In this document: piece after piece, positions 1-5,409 of the stretch
How the letters are laid out: every line of letters begins with the position of its first letter
How positions within the stretch are numbered: the first letter of the stretch is position 1
Assembly (NCBI GenBank): GCA_002401525.1
Contig: NVTH01000117.1
Span: 3,589-10,487 of the forward strand
Source: Moraxellaceae bacterium
Lineage (GTDB): Bacteria; Pseudomonadota; Gammaproteobacteria; Pseudomonadales; UBA3067
Direction: 5' to 3'
Length of the DNA: 6,899 nucleotides
Made by a program: the position numbers and the translations under genes
The notes under the pieces: model-generated
Database searches by the model: none
What the model was told of the DNA's origin: nothing
What the model saw: the letters and a program-made list of their open reading frames with translations, nothing else

Positions 1-383
1 GCCGCCGCTCCAAGCAACAAGGTCTTAGGATTGGCAAGCAGCGGCCCAAAGTCGGTCATTGCTCCCACGCCCATAAAAATAAACAGCGGAAAAATGCCAC
101 CGGTCTCGATTCCTAAGTGGTAAAGATAATAGAGCAAGCCTCCAGCCTCATTCCCCGAAGGTTCCGTAAAAAATCCAGCTTCAGGAATATTAACCAAAAT
201 TGCGCCAAACCCAATGGGCACTAGAAGCAAAGGCTCAAACCCTTTACCAATGGCTAGATACAATAAAACCAAGCCAACACAAATCATAAACGGCTGGCCC
301 AGACCAGCGACGCCTTGCTCTTGAAACAGATCGATCAGATAAAAAACACCTGTGCTCTGCCATAAATCAATCATACTTTCCAT
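1..383 (-). CDS. oadB: Oxaloacetate decarboxylase beta subunit, N-terminal part (cut by window edge)
   Basis: This is the membrane subunit of the Na+-translocating oxaloacetate decarboxylase. In this family it decarboxylates carboxybiotin and couples that to Na+ export across the inner membrane. I translated the minus strand from the ATG at 383-381 and obtained 127 open residues, starting [20 protein letters not shown] and running off the left edge. Hydrophobic stretches lie near residues 31-45, 50-66, 96-109 and 113-127. The stretch around residues 45-60 ([20 protein letters not shown]) and the segment [20 protein letters not shown] (95-114) are typical of OadB/GcdB-type subunits. A GAGAGG sequence lies 11 nt before the start; a second in-frame ATG at 374 is possible but less likely. 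It follows oadA by 88 nt on the same strand, as third gene of oadGAB. The C-terminal two thirds, with most Na+-binding helices, are outside the window. Confidence 0.93.
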   Translation of the reverse strand, partial: MESMIDLWQSTGVFYLIDLFQEQGVAGLGQPFMICVGLVLLYLAIGKGFEPLLLVPIGFGAILVNIPEAGFFTEPSGNEAGGLLYYLYHLGIETGGIFPLFIFMGVGAMTDFGPLLANPKTLLLGAA

Positions 384-471
384 GCTAAGGACAACCTCTC
401 AATGAACCCGATCATGAGCGAAAACGCCAAAATGACATTGACACTGCTAAACACCTATTACAGCGCAAGCT

Positions 472-2268
472 CTACAAGGTGAGCAACGTGTCTCCCACTG
501 TGACCGAGTCTCCTTCCTTGATCATCACTTGACCAATTGTCCCACTCCTAGGCGCTCGAATCTCTGTTTCCATTTTCATTGCTTCGAGGATAATCAACAC
601 CTGGTCTTCCTCAACCTGTTGCCCAGCAGTCACGTTAATCTTGAATATATTACCCGCCAATGGAGCCGCTAACGGCTCACCTCCAGAGGACACTGGCGCA
701 CTTTGCACGCTCGCTACCGGCGCTGCGGCAGAAGCGCTCACCACCGCGCCCTCTTCCACCTCAACGATATAACTTATACCGTTCACCTTCACTGTATAAG
801 TTTCAGGGCCATCGCTGGCAGCAGTCGATTTTTGGGCTGCCACAGAAACGTTGCCATCCACTTTGGCTGGCGCCTCAGGCACTGGCTCAAAAGCATCCGG
901 GTTATTTCTATTTTGAAGAAATTTAAGCCCCACTTGGGGGAAAAGCGCATAGGTTAATACGTCATCAATTTTACTTTCTGCCAGCTGAATGCCTTTTTCA
1001 ACGGCTAGCTTGTCCAACTCCAAGCTCAACTTTTCTACTTCTGGCTCTAATAAATCTGCAGGACGACAAGTCACCGCTGCCTCGCCATCCAGTACCTTAG
1101 CTTGCAAAGCTGAATCGAAGGGCGCCGGAGCTGCACCGTAGAGCCCTTTCAACACACCCGCCGCTTCCTTTGAAATCGACTTATAGCGTTCGCCGGTCAG
1201 CACATTCAGCACTGCCTGGGTGCCTACGATCTGTGAGGTAGGCGTCACCAAAGGAATAAAACCTAAATCTTTTCTAACTCGAGGAATCTCAGCTAACACT
1301 TCGTCAAATCGATCTTCAGCGCCCTGTTCCCGAAGCTGGCTTTCCATATTAGTCAACATACCACCGGGCACCTGTGCCACCAAGATACGAGAATCAGTGC
1401 CCCGCAACGACCCTTCAAACGCAGCATACTTCTTTCTCACGCCTCTAAAATAAGCCGCAATCTCCTCCAACGAATCAATGCTTAACCCCGTATCCCGTTC
1501 AGTCCCCTGTAGCATGGCCACTACAGACTCAGTGGGGGAGTGCCCATAAGTCATACTCATTGAGGAAATAGCCGTATCGATATTATCGATGCCCGCCTCC
1601 ACCGCTTTTAATGCAGTAGCCGTTGACAGCCCTGTGGTGGCATGACAATGCATGTGAACAGGAATGCTAAGCTCTGCTTTTAAACGCGTCACCAACTCAA
1701 AAGCAACGTAAGGTTTAAGTAACCCGGCCATGTCCTTAATACAGACAGAGTCAGCCCCCATACTTTCAATTTCTTTGCCTAATACAATCCATTTCTCCAA
1801 GCTGTGAACAGGGCTCACCGTATAAGAAAGAGCCCCCTGAGCATGCTTGCCTACTTTTCTCACCGCAGCGATGGCGGTTTCAAGGTTACGAGGGTCATTC
1901 ATCGCATCGAATACCCTAAATACATCCACCCCATTCACTGCCGCTCGTTCTACAAACTTCTCCACCACATCGTCTGCGTAATGGCGGTAGCCAAGAATAT
2001 TTTGACCTCGAAAAAGCATTTGCTGAGGAGTATTCGGCATGACCTTCTTGATTTCCCGAATTCGCTCCCAGGGGTCTTCCCCCAAATAGCGAATACACGC
2101 ATCAAACGTAGCCCCCCCCCATGATTCAACCGACCAGTACCCCATTTGATCCAGCTTTTCCGCAATGGGCAGCATGTCATCAATTCGTAAACGGGTAGCA
2201 AATAAAGATTGATGGGCATCCCGAAGGACAACTTCGGTAATGCCAAGAGGCGCTTTAGACTCACTCAT
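472..2268 (-). CDS. oadA: Oxaloacetate decarboxylase alpha subunit (biotin-containing carboxyltransferase)
   Basis: This cytoplasmic subunit moves the carboxyl group of oxaloacetate to a protein-bound biotin, giving pyruvate; OadB then releases CO2 and pumps Na+. The 598 residues are full length for the family. The carboxyltransferase barrel covers about residues 1-270: RDAHQS at 16-21 (D17, a metal ligand), K178 in IKDMAG (the lysine carbamylated in this family) and HMHCH at 205-209 (H207 and H209, metal ligands). A conserved carboxylase domain follows at about 290-450. An Ala/Pro/Ser-rich flexible linker lies at about 510-530, and a biotinyl domain at about 533-598 carries EAMKMET, with K565 as the biotin attachment site. 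The start at 2268 gives a normal N-terminus, though the ribosome site is weak (AAGG about 11-13 nt upstream). It lies 38 nt after oadG. A run of nine G (minus strand) encodes W50-G51-G52-A53. A methylmalonyl-CoA or glutaconyl-CoA decarboxylase is less likely given this fused biotinyl domain and the gene order. Confidence 0.96.
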   Translation of the reverse strand: MSESKAPLGITEVVLRDAHQSLFATRLRIDDMLPIAEKLDQMGYWSVESWGGATFDACIRYLGEDPWERIREIKKVMPNTPQQMLFRGQNILGYRHYADDVVEKFVERAAVNGVDVFRVFDAMNDPRNLETAIAAVRKVGKHAQGALSYTVSPVHSLEKWIVLGKEIESMGADSVCIKDMAGLLKPYVAFELVTRLKAELSIPVHMHCHATTGLSTATALKAVEAGIDNIDTAISSMSMTYGHSPTESVVAMLQGTERDTGLSIDSLEEIAAYFRGVRKKYAAFEGSLRGTDSRILVAQVPGGMLTNMESQLREQGAEDRFDEVLAEIPRVRKDLGFIPLVTPTSQIVGTQAVLNVLTGERYKSISKEAAGVLKGLYGAAPAPFDSALQAKVLDGEAAVTCRPADLLEPEVEKLSLELDKLAVEKGIQLAESKIDDVLTYALFPQVGLKFLQNRNNPDAFEPVPEAPAKVDGNVSVAAQKSTAASDGPETYTVKVNGISYIVEVEEGAVVSASAAAPVASVQSAPVSSGGEPLAAPLAGNIFKINVTAGQQVEEDQVLIILEAMKMETEIRAPRSGTIGQVMIKEGDSVTVGDTLLTL

Positions 2269-2306
2269 GGGTATTTAACCTTACTCAAAATTTAGTTTCA
2301 CGACCG

Positions 2307-2561
2307 CTATTTACGGTGCGCGCGATATTTTTGAATTGCCGCTGAGATCACAGCGATAAGTTGCCCATCAGCATCTCCCGGCGGCTCACTAGAGCCCTCC
2401 GTTGAGGCTTGGGTTTGAGGAAGGTGAGGTTCTTCTGGGAAAAATGTATTGATAACTTTGGACATCGCCATGGTGGCGAAAATCAGCAGTACAAGGAATC
2501 CAAATACAGTGGTTATTCCCACCACCATAAGGTTTACACCTTCAAGTATCAGATCACTCAT
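2307..2561 (-). CDS. oadG: Oxaloacetate decarboxylase gamma subunit
   Basis: This small membrane protein holds the alpha and beta subunits together; in characterised enzymes its cytoplasmic tail contacts OadA and can bind zinc. The 84 residues are normal for OadG. One transmembrane helix spans about residues 9-33 (LMVVGITTVFGFLVLLIFAT and flanks). A Pro/Gln/Ser/Glu-rich linker covers about 41-65, and the tail LIAVISAAIQKYR (68-80) is the conserved OadG C-terminal helix. The start ATG at 2561 has a GGAG ribosome site at 2573-2576, 11 nt away. It is the first gene of oadGAB, so the operon promoter should lie in 2562-2730. I saw no convincing sigma-70 promoter there. A TTGGAT-N17-TTAATT pair is the best match but is weak. 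Confidence 0.93.
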   Translation of the reverse strand: MSDLILEGVNLMVVGITTVFGFLVLLIFATMAMSKVINTFFPEEPHLPQTQASTEGSSEPPGDADGQLIAVISAAIQKYRAHRK

Positions 2562-2729
2562 TTTTTATTTTACTCCGATCGATGACCAATTAATCGCTGA
2601 TTCACTAATAATCCAACACACTTTTTGTCACGAATTTAGCGAAACCCGGACCGGAGACGGTATCCCCGGCGCAGAGCAATTATTCAGAAAAACCCACGCT
2701 TACCTTTGATTAAGGGCAGCAATTCTTCA

Positions 2730-2761
2730 CATCACTCAATTTGGATGTAAATTGAGTGATG
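2730..2761. promoter_or_regulatory. Perfect 13-bp inverted repeat, candidate operator
   Basis: The arms CATCACTCAATTT (2730-2742) and AAATTGAGTGATG (2749-2761) are exact reverse complements, separated by 6 nt (ggatgt). The element lies between the start of oadG (169 bp away) and that of the small plus-strand ORF (50 bp away), which are transcribed divergently. No T-run follows on either strand, so an intrinsic terminator is unlikely. A dimeric repressor or activator site is the simplest reading, and the position favours control of the small ORF. I do not recognise the binding family. An RNA stem-loop is the alternative. Confidence 0.5.
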
Positions 2762-2810
2762 ACCATAGTGGCCCAGCGAAATCTACCTTGTAAACAGGAA
2801 TTAGGCAACC

Positions 2811-3032
2811 ATGATCGAAGTTTTATACGCAGAAGCGGCCGAAAATCTGATTGACTATTGCGGGCACTCTAAACCCTTGCTCCCTGTCATCGGCATCGAA
2901 AACGGCACAGTCAACGACCAGCCCCTCAGACTAAAGAGTTTGATTAGAACGTATTTACTTCGGGGTTTAATTCACGCCAGCAAAGCGAGTGACTTATTAG
3001 ACTTAACCAGAACAGCTGAAAAAAGAATTTAA
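2811..3032 (+). CDS. Hypothetical small protein, 73 aa
   Basis: I do not recognise this protein. It is the only plausible plus-strand gene in the window. The start ATG at 2811 has AGG at 2803-2805, 5 nt away, and a further AGGAA upstream. The product has no signal peptide or membrane helix. The first half is acidic and mixed (MIEVLYAEAAENLIDYC), and the second half is helical in character with many Leu, Arg and Lys (LKSLIRTYLLRGLIHASKAS, then a basic end EKRI). It has two cysteine-free thirds and a single Cys at residue 17. The stop lies 11 nt from the convergent stop of the response regulator gene, a tight fit that supports a real gene, and nothing codes on the opposite strand. The inverted repeat at 2730-2761 sits just upstream. 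A chance open frame remains possible at this length. Confidence 0.55.
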   Translation: MIEVLYAEAAENLIDYCGHSKPLLPVIGIENGTVNDQPLRLKSLIRTYLLRGLIHASKASDLLDLTRTAEKRI

Positions 3033-3043
3033 ATATTGAAACA

Positions 3044-4174
3044 CTAACTCTTTACATCATCGACAATCTTATCGAAACCTTCATTGGTTTGATGCAGGTT
3101 ATCCTGCAAATCCACCAAGCGTCGCAATCCAATCGCCAAACTACGCAGTATTTCTCGCTCTGCAGATTCCTCTAAATCCAAATTAGTAAATTTCATTTCC
3201 ACATCTCTTAATACATCTTCGTAAATGCCTATCATAGAAGCAACTACCTCATGATTATTGACATCTTCGACCTGCAAAAGCCCATGGGTTTTACCAATCA
3301 GTTTTTTAAGCATCTCTTCGAGCTTGTGCATTTTTTCCCGCGTGATAATGTAATCCACTCGTGCTTCAGCGCCTTTCAGTAGCGCTAACGATTGCTCCCG
3401 AATTAGCCGATAGCGCAGCGAATCCTCCAAAGGCATATTCTTAATTAACAAAGAAACACAGCGGTAATTAATGACCGTACGCCGCCCAAAATCAACGTAA
3501 CGCCCATTTTGGAACGTTTTACTAATCAGCGCCGCCTCAAGTTCTCTCGGCACATGATCATCTTCAAAGTTATAGGCGTGATCGTTCATCCTAATTTGCA
3601 AAGTAGCATTCACCCCAAAACCGCGCGTAGTATCCAGAAGCACATCGGCTAAATCTTCAATGGTTCTCACGTTGAAAGTCTGTTCAATAAACGACAAACA
3701 TTGGCCAAAATAACTATTATCCTTCAGCGCGCTATTCGCGACAGAACTCACCGCCTTAACCTGACTTTGTAAAACAGTGGCGTCAGCTTGGTAAGCCAGG
3801 CATTTATCTATTTTAATTAATACTTCTTCGCCTTCAAAAGGCTTTGTAATAAATTCATCACCCCCCACTTCATAACCTTTTAATTTTTCTTCAATACTGC
3901 ATCTTCCTGATAAAAATATTATCGGAATATCTTTTGCGCGACTTAACTTTCTTAACTCGATACAAGTTTCATAGCCATCTTTTCCGGGCATTGTAACGTC
4001 CAGCAAAATCAAATCTGGTGCGGTTTCACCAATTTCTTCTAAACACTGCTCTCCCGAAAGAGCGAAACTGACGTTATATTGCTCCGACAACAATTTATCA
4101 ATGATCTTATGATTCATTTTTGAATCATCAACTGCCAGTATTTTTGCCTGCTTATTCAACCCATCCAACCCCAT
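3044..4174 (-). CDS. Orphan response regulator: receiver domain plus unrecognised C-terminal region
   Basis: The 376-residue protein starts with a CheY-like receiver domain (about residues 10-128): acidic pair D16-D17, phosphoacceptor D59 in LILLDVTMPG, S89 in FLSGR, and K111 followed by P112. It should therefore be phosphorylated by a histidine kinase, but no kinase gene is in the window. The remainder shows no helix-turn-helix, GGDEF, EAL, HD-GYP or CheB motif. Residues about 155-265 look like a mixed alpha/beta, possibly GAF-like, fold (FNVRTIEDLADVLLDTTRGF; later VINYRCVSLLIKNMPLEDSL). Residues about 268-300 and 330-365 look like long amphipathic helices, possibly coiled coil. Output is thus likely through protein contacts rather than DNA binding; this is inference. 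The ATG at 4174 lacks a clear ribosome site, but the next Met (residue 20) would remove D16-D17, and an in-frame TAG lies a short way upstream. Confidence 0.85.
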   Translation of the reverse strand: MGLDGLNKQAKILAVDDSKMNHKIIDKLLSEQYNVSFALSGEQCLEEIGETAPDLILLDVTMPGKDGYETCIELRKLSRAKDIPIIFLSGRCSIEEKLKGYEVGGDEFITKPFEGEEVLIKIDKCLAYQADATVLQSQVKAVSSVANSALKDNSYFGQCLSFIEQTFNVRTIEDLADVLLDTTRGFGVNATLQIRMNDHAYNFEDDHVPRELEAALISKTFQNGRYVDFGRRTVINYRCVSLLIKNMPLEDSLRYRLIREQSLALLKGAEARVDYIITREKMHKLEEMLKKLIGKTHGLLQVEDVNNHEVVASMIGIYEDVLRDVEMKFTNLDLEESAEREILRSLAIGLRRLVDLQDNLHQTNEGFDKIVDDVKS

Positions 4175-4289
4175 ACAATAACAAGATTTAATCGCATCAC
4201 AGGCCTCAAACTACCCAACCAAATTATCAACGCAACTAATGCAATTGAGGAGAGCACCCTTGTTTGTCAGTATAGACAATTATTACGAA

Positions 4290-4321
4290 ATCCGACGTTG
4301 ACAGTATCCTGCGTTGACAGT
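4290..4321. repeat. Tandem 16-bp duplication containing TTGACAGT
   Basis: Two adjacent 16-bp units, ATCCGACGTTGACAGT (4290-4305) and ATCCTGCGTTGACAGT (4306-4321), are identical at 14 of 16 positions, and the last 10 bases match exactly. They lie 116-147 bp upstream of the response regulator start, so they could be paired protein-binding sites for that gene. Each unit also contains a consensus -35 hexamer, TTGACA, on the plus strand. The second one is 17 nt from TATTAA (4337-4342), a possible plus-strand promoter with no obvious gene behind it. Confidence 0.6.
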
Positions 4322-4403
4322 CGAGGCAGGTCAGACTATTAAAATAACCAGAGATTGCGAGCAATAAGAAAATCAAAAGAATACAAAAAGACAAAAAAAA
4401 GAC

Positions 4404-4437
4404 AAAAAAAAGGGCCTGCACTCTTTGTGCAAACCCT
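4404..4437 (-). terminator. Rho-independent terminator of the tRNA transcript
   Basis: On the minus strand an 11-bp stem is formed by AGGGTTTGCAC (4437-4427) and GTGCAGGCCCT (4421-4411), with two G-U pairs and a 5-nt loop AAAGA. It runs straight into eight T (4411-4404), followed by further T-runs. It starts 9 nt after the encoded CCA of tRNA-Arg, so it ends the tRNA transcription unit and separates it from the response regulator gene. Confidence 0.92.
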
Positions 4438-4446
4438 TGATTTATA

Positions 4447-4523
4447 TGGTGCGCCCGGCACGATTCGAACGTGCGACCGCCTGGTTCGTAGCCAGGTACT
4501 CTATCCAGCTGAGCTACGGGCGC
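4447..4523 (-). tRNA. tRNA-Arg(ACG)
   Basis: The minus strand folds as a complete tRNA of 77 nt with encoded CCA (4449-4447). Acceptor arms GCGCCCG and CGGGCGC pair fully, with discriminator A. The D-arm contains AGCTCAGCTGGATAGAGT, the anticodon loop CTACGAA gives anticodon ACG, and the T-arm is GCACG-TTCGAAT-CGTGC. Anticodon ACG is normally edited to ICG by TadA, so this tRNA reads CGU, CGC and CGA. It lies 15 nt after tRNA-Ser and is probably cotranscribed with it, matching the serV-argV order of E. coli. Confidence 0.98.
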
Positions 4524-4538
4524 TTAATTTTTCAATCC

Positions 4539-4630
4539 TGGCGGAGAGGGAGGGATTCGAACCCTCGATGGGATTTAACACCCATACTCCCTTAGCAGGG
4601 GAGCGCCTTCAGCCGCTCGGCCACCTCTCC
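4539..4630 (-). tRNA. tRNA-Ser(GCT)
   Basis: A complete class II tRNA of 92 nt lies on the minus strand with encoded CCA (4541-4539). Acceptor arms GGAGAGG and CCTCTCC pair, with discriminator G as expected for serine. The anticodon loop CTGCTAA gives GCT, which reads AGC and AGU. A long variable arm (ATGGG paired with CCCAT) and the T-arm GAGGG-TTCGAAT-CCCTC are present. It is first in the Ser-Arg pair, directly downstream of csrA as in E. coli. Confidence 0.98.
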
Positions 4631-4645
4631 CGTGACAGGGGGGGC

Positions 4646-4672
4646 ATCATACCATGTTTAAAAAAATTTCAA
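4646..4672 (-). promoter_or_regulatory. Candidate sigma-70 promoter of the tRNA pair, GC-rich discriminator
   Basis: On the minus strand TTGAAA (4672-4667) is followed after 15 nt by TATGAT (4651-4646), five of six matches to the -10 consensus. The spacer is shorter than the usual 17, and TTTGAA with 16 nt is an alternative. After the -10 comes GCCCCCCC, a very GC-rich discriminator typical of stable-RNA promoters under stringent (ppGpp/DksA) control. The mature tRNA-Ser would begin about 15 nt further on. It lies in the 59-bp gap after csrA; readthrough from csrA is not excluded, since the only hairpin after csrA is an A/T-only 6-bp stem. Confidence 0.65.
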
Positions 4673-4689
4673 AGAATTTTCTAAGGATA

Positions 4690-4896
4690 TTAGACGTTTG
4701 CTTCTTGCTGAGGATCGTCCTGCTCCGCTTGTCTTTCTTTCTGAATGCGTTGATATATTTCCTCACGATGCACCGCAATTTCTTTCGGGGCATTCACACC
4801 AATTCGCACCTGATTACCTTTTACACCTAGAACAGTGACTGTCACTTCATCGCCGATCATCAAGGTTTCACCCACGCGACGAGTCAAAATCAGCAT
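4690..4896 (-). CDS. csrA: Carbon storage regulator CsrA (RsmA family)
   Basis: CsrA is a small dimeric RNA-binding protein that binds GGA motifs in mRNA leaders, often over the ribosome site. It controls carbon metabolism, motility and biofilm switches and is itself removed by CsrB-type small RNAs. The 68 residues are normal length. The N-terminus [16 protein letters not shown] is nearly invariant in the family; L4 and R44 (in [11 protein letters not shown]), which make RNA contacts, are present. The C-terminal tail after about residue 50 is polar and variable ([16 protein letters not shown]). The start has an excellent ribosome site, GGAG 7 nt upstream. It sits between lysC and the Ser-Arg tRNA pair, its usual place in gammaproteobacteria. 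Confidence 0.98.
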   Translation of the reverse strand: MLILTRRVGETLMIGDEVTVTVLGVKGNQVRIGVNAPKEIAVHREEIYQRIQKERQAEQDDPQQEANV

Positions 4897-4909
4897 ACCT
4901 TTTCTCCAT
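4897..4909 (-). promoter_or_regulatory. csrA ribosome binding site overlapping a candidate CsrA site
   Basis: The 13 nt before the csrA start read ATGGAGAAAAGGT on the minus strand. GGAG (4907-4904) is the Shine-Dalgarno sequence. It also forms ATGGA, which fits the ANGGA core bound by CsrA, so the protein could repress its own translation, as shown for E. coli csrA. The ATG at 4909-4907 also opens a 13-codon frame, out of phase with csrA, that ends at a TGA within csrA codons 9-10. It has no clear ribosome site of its own. Confidence 0.5.
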
Positions 4910-5048
4910 TAAACACAAATAATTCAACTTTCAACCACTTAACACTAAACTCAACTGCGGGCGCTCTTCTACTAGATCCATAGGCCTATATGCCCACCTC
5001 TCTAGCCACTTACTTTTCTAACCACACAGCGATATCCGATACTTTTGC

Positions 5049-5175
5049 TAAACGGGTTTTTAACCACCTAGCTTTTTAACTGCCTAACTTTTTAACGAGC
5101 TAACCTTTTAACTAGCTCACCCTTTAACTATCCATCTCTTTAACTAGCGATCTTTTTTAACTAGCTAGTTTTAAG
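5049..5175. repeat. Degenerate 16-bp tandem repeat array with invariant TTTAAC (GTTAAA) core
   Basis: Eight units follow one another. On the plus strand they end at 5064, 5080, 5096, 5112, 5128, 5144, 5161 and 5175, so six are 16 bp, one is 17 and the last is 14. The approximate consensus is TAGCTAACTTTTTAAC. The terminal TTTAAC is exact in the first seven units and TTTAAG in the eighth, while the other ten positions vary widely. In the direction of csrA transcription each unit begins GTTAAA. A decayed copy may precede the array (5033-5048). At its lysC side a 12-bp palindrome, AACTAGCTAGTT, spans 5159-5170. The period is not a multiple of three and is about 1.5 helical turns. Function unknown. 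Confidence 0.85.
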
Positions 5176-5346
5176 TATTGACCAGAGCGATAAAAAAGGA
5201 AGCGAAAGTTTTTCCGGAAACTTACTATTTTGTTCTTGAAACAGCAGAAGCAAAACTAAACTGTTCTATTGCCTTAACCAAATTCCAAAAAACTCTAAGG
5301 GCATCGTGTTAATTCTATTTTCTAAGCCGTACCCGATTACCCTTCA

Positions 5347-5375
5347 ATAATAAGTTAGATGCCAACCCAAATCAA
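5347..5375 (-). promoter_or_regulatory. Candidate sigma-70 promoter for csrA
   Basis: On the minus strand TTGATT (5375-5370; four of six matches to -35) is followed after exactly 17 nt by TATTAT (5352-5347; five of six matches to -10). It begins 34 bp after the lysC stop and points to csrA. Transcription from it would place the 16-bp array in a csrA leader of about 440 nt. csrA genes often have several promoters, so others nearer the gene are likely. Confidence 0.4.
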
Positions 5376-5399
5376 ATAAGCGCGCCCCTAACGAAGCGC
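5368..5399 (-). terminator. Weak terminator-like hairpin after lysC
   Basis: On the minus strand GCGCTTC (5399-5393) pairs with GGGGCGC (5388-5382) around the loop GTTA, with two G-U pairs, 10 nt after the lysC stop. The following tail, GCTTATTTGATTT, is only partly T-rich, so termination is probably inefficient. It overlaps the candidate csrA promoter. Confidence 0.4.
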
Positions 5400-5409
5400 C
5401 AAAAATATT

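Larger units (their letters stand above)
4897..5409. other. 513-bp lysC-csrA intergenic region, non-coding
   Basis: I found no credible gene here on either strand. From the lysC end it holds a weak terminator-like hairpin, a candidate minus-strand promoter, the palindrome TTTCCGGAAA (5211-5220) inside arms AAGTTT and AAACTT (5206-5211 and 5218-5223), then the 16-bp repeat array, the palindrome ATAGGCCTAT near 4979-4988, and finally the csrA ribosome site. On the minus strand several GTTRA-like words (GTTAGA, GTTGAG, GTTAAG, GTTGAA) continue between the array and csrA, perhaps as decayed copies. The region probably serves as csrA promoter and leader. Confidence 0.7.

Noticed and set aside
1916..2264. 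Alternative minus-strand frames inside oadA (60 and 104 codons)
   Set aside because: They are shadow frames of the catalytic domain. The oadA frame is continuous and carries every family motif, so no frameshift is needed.
2449..2709. Plus-strand open frame of 86 codons upstream of the small ORF
   Set aside because: About 110 bases are antisense to the conserved oadG, no ribosome site is visible, and the product looks like nothing coherent.
4236..4421. Minus-strand open frame of 61 codons with a hydrophobic start
   Set aside because: Its start is a GTG inside the terminator stem, and the Phe/Leu-rich stretch is simply the translated T-run. It would begin after transcription ends.
4404..4630. 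tRNA genes as an integration site for a mobile element
   Set aside because: No copy of a tRNA 3' end, no integrase and no change in composition flank them. The terminator directly after tRNA-Arg suggests an undisturbed locus.
4355..4684. Plus-strand open frame of 109 codons
   Set aside because: It is the antisense reading of the two tRNA genes. The peptide pattern GTIRTCDRLVRSQVLYPAEL is a well-known false protein from antisense tRNA.
5049..5175. CRISPR array
   Set aside because: The units are 16 bp with no unique spacers of 25-40 bp, and no cas gene is present.
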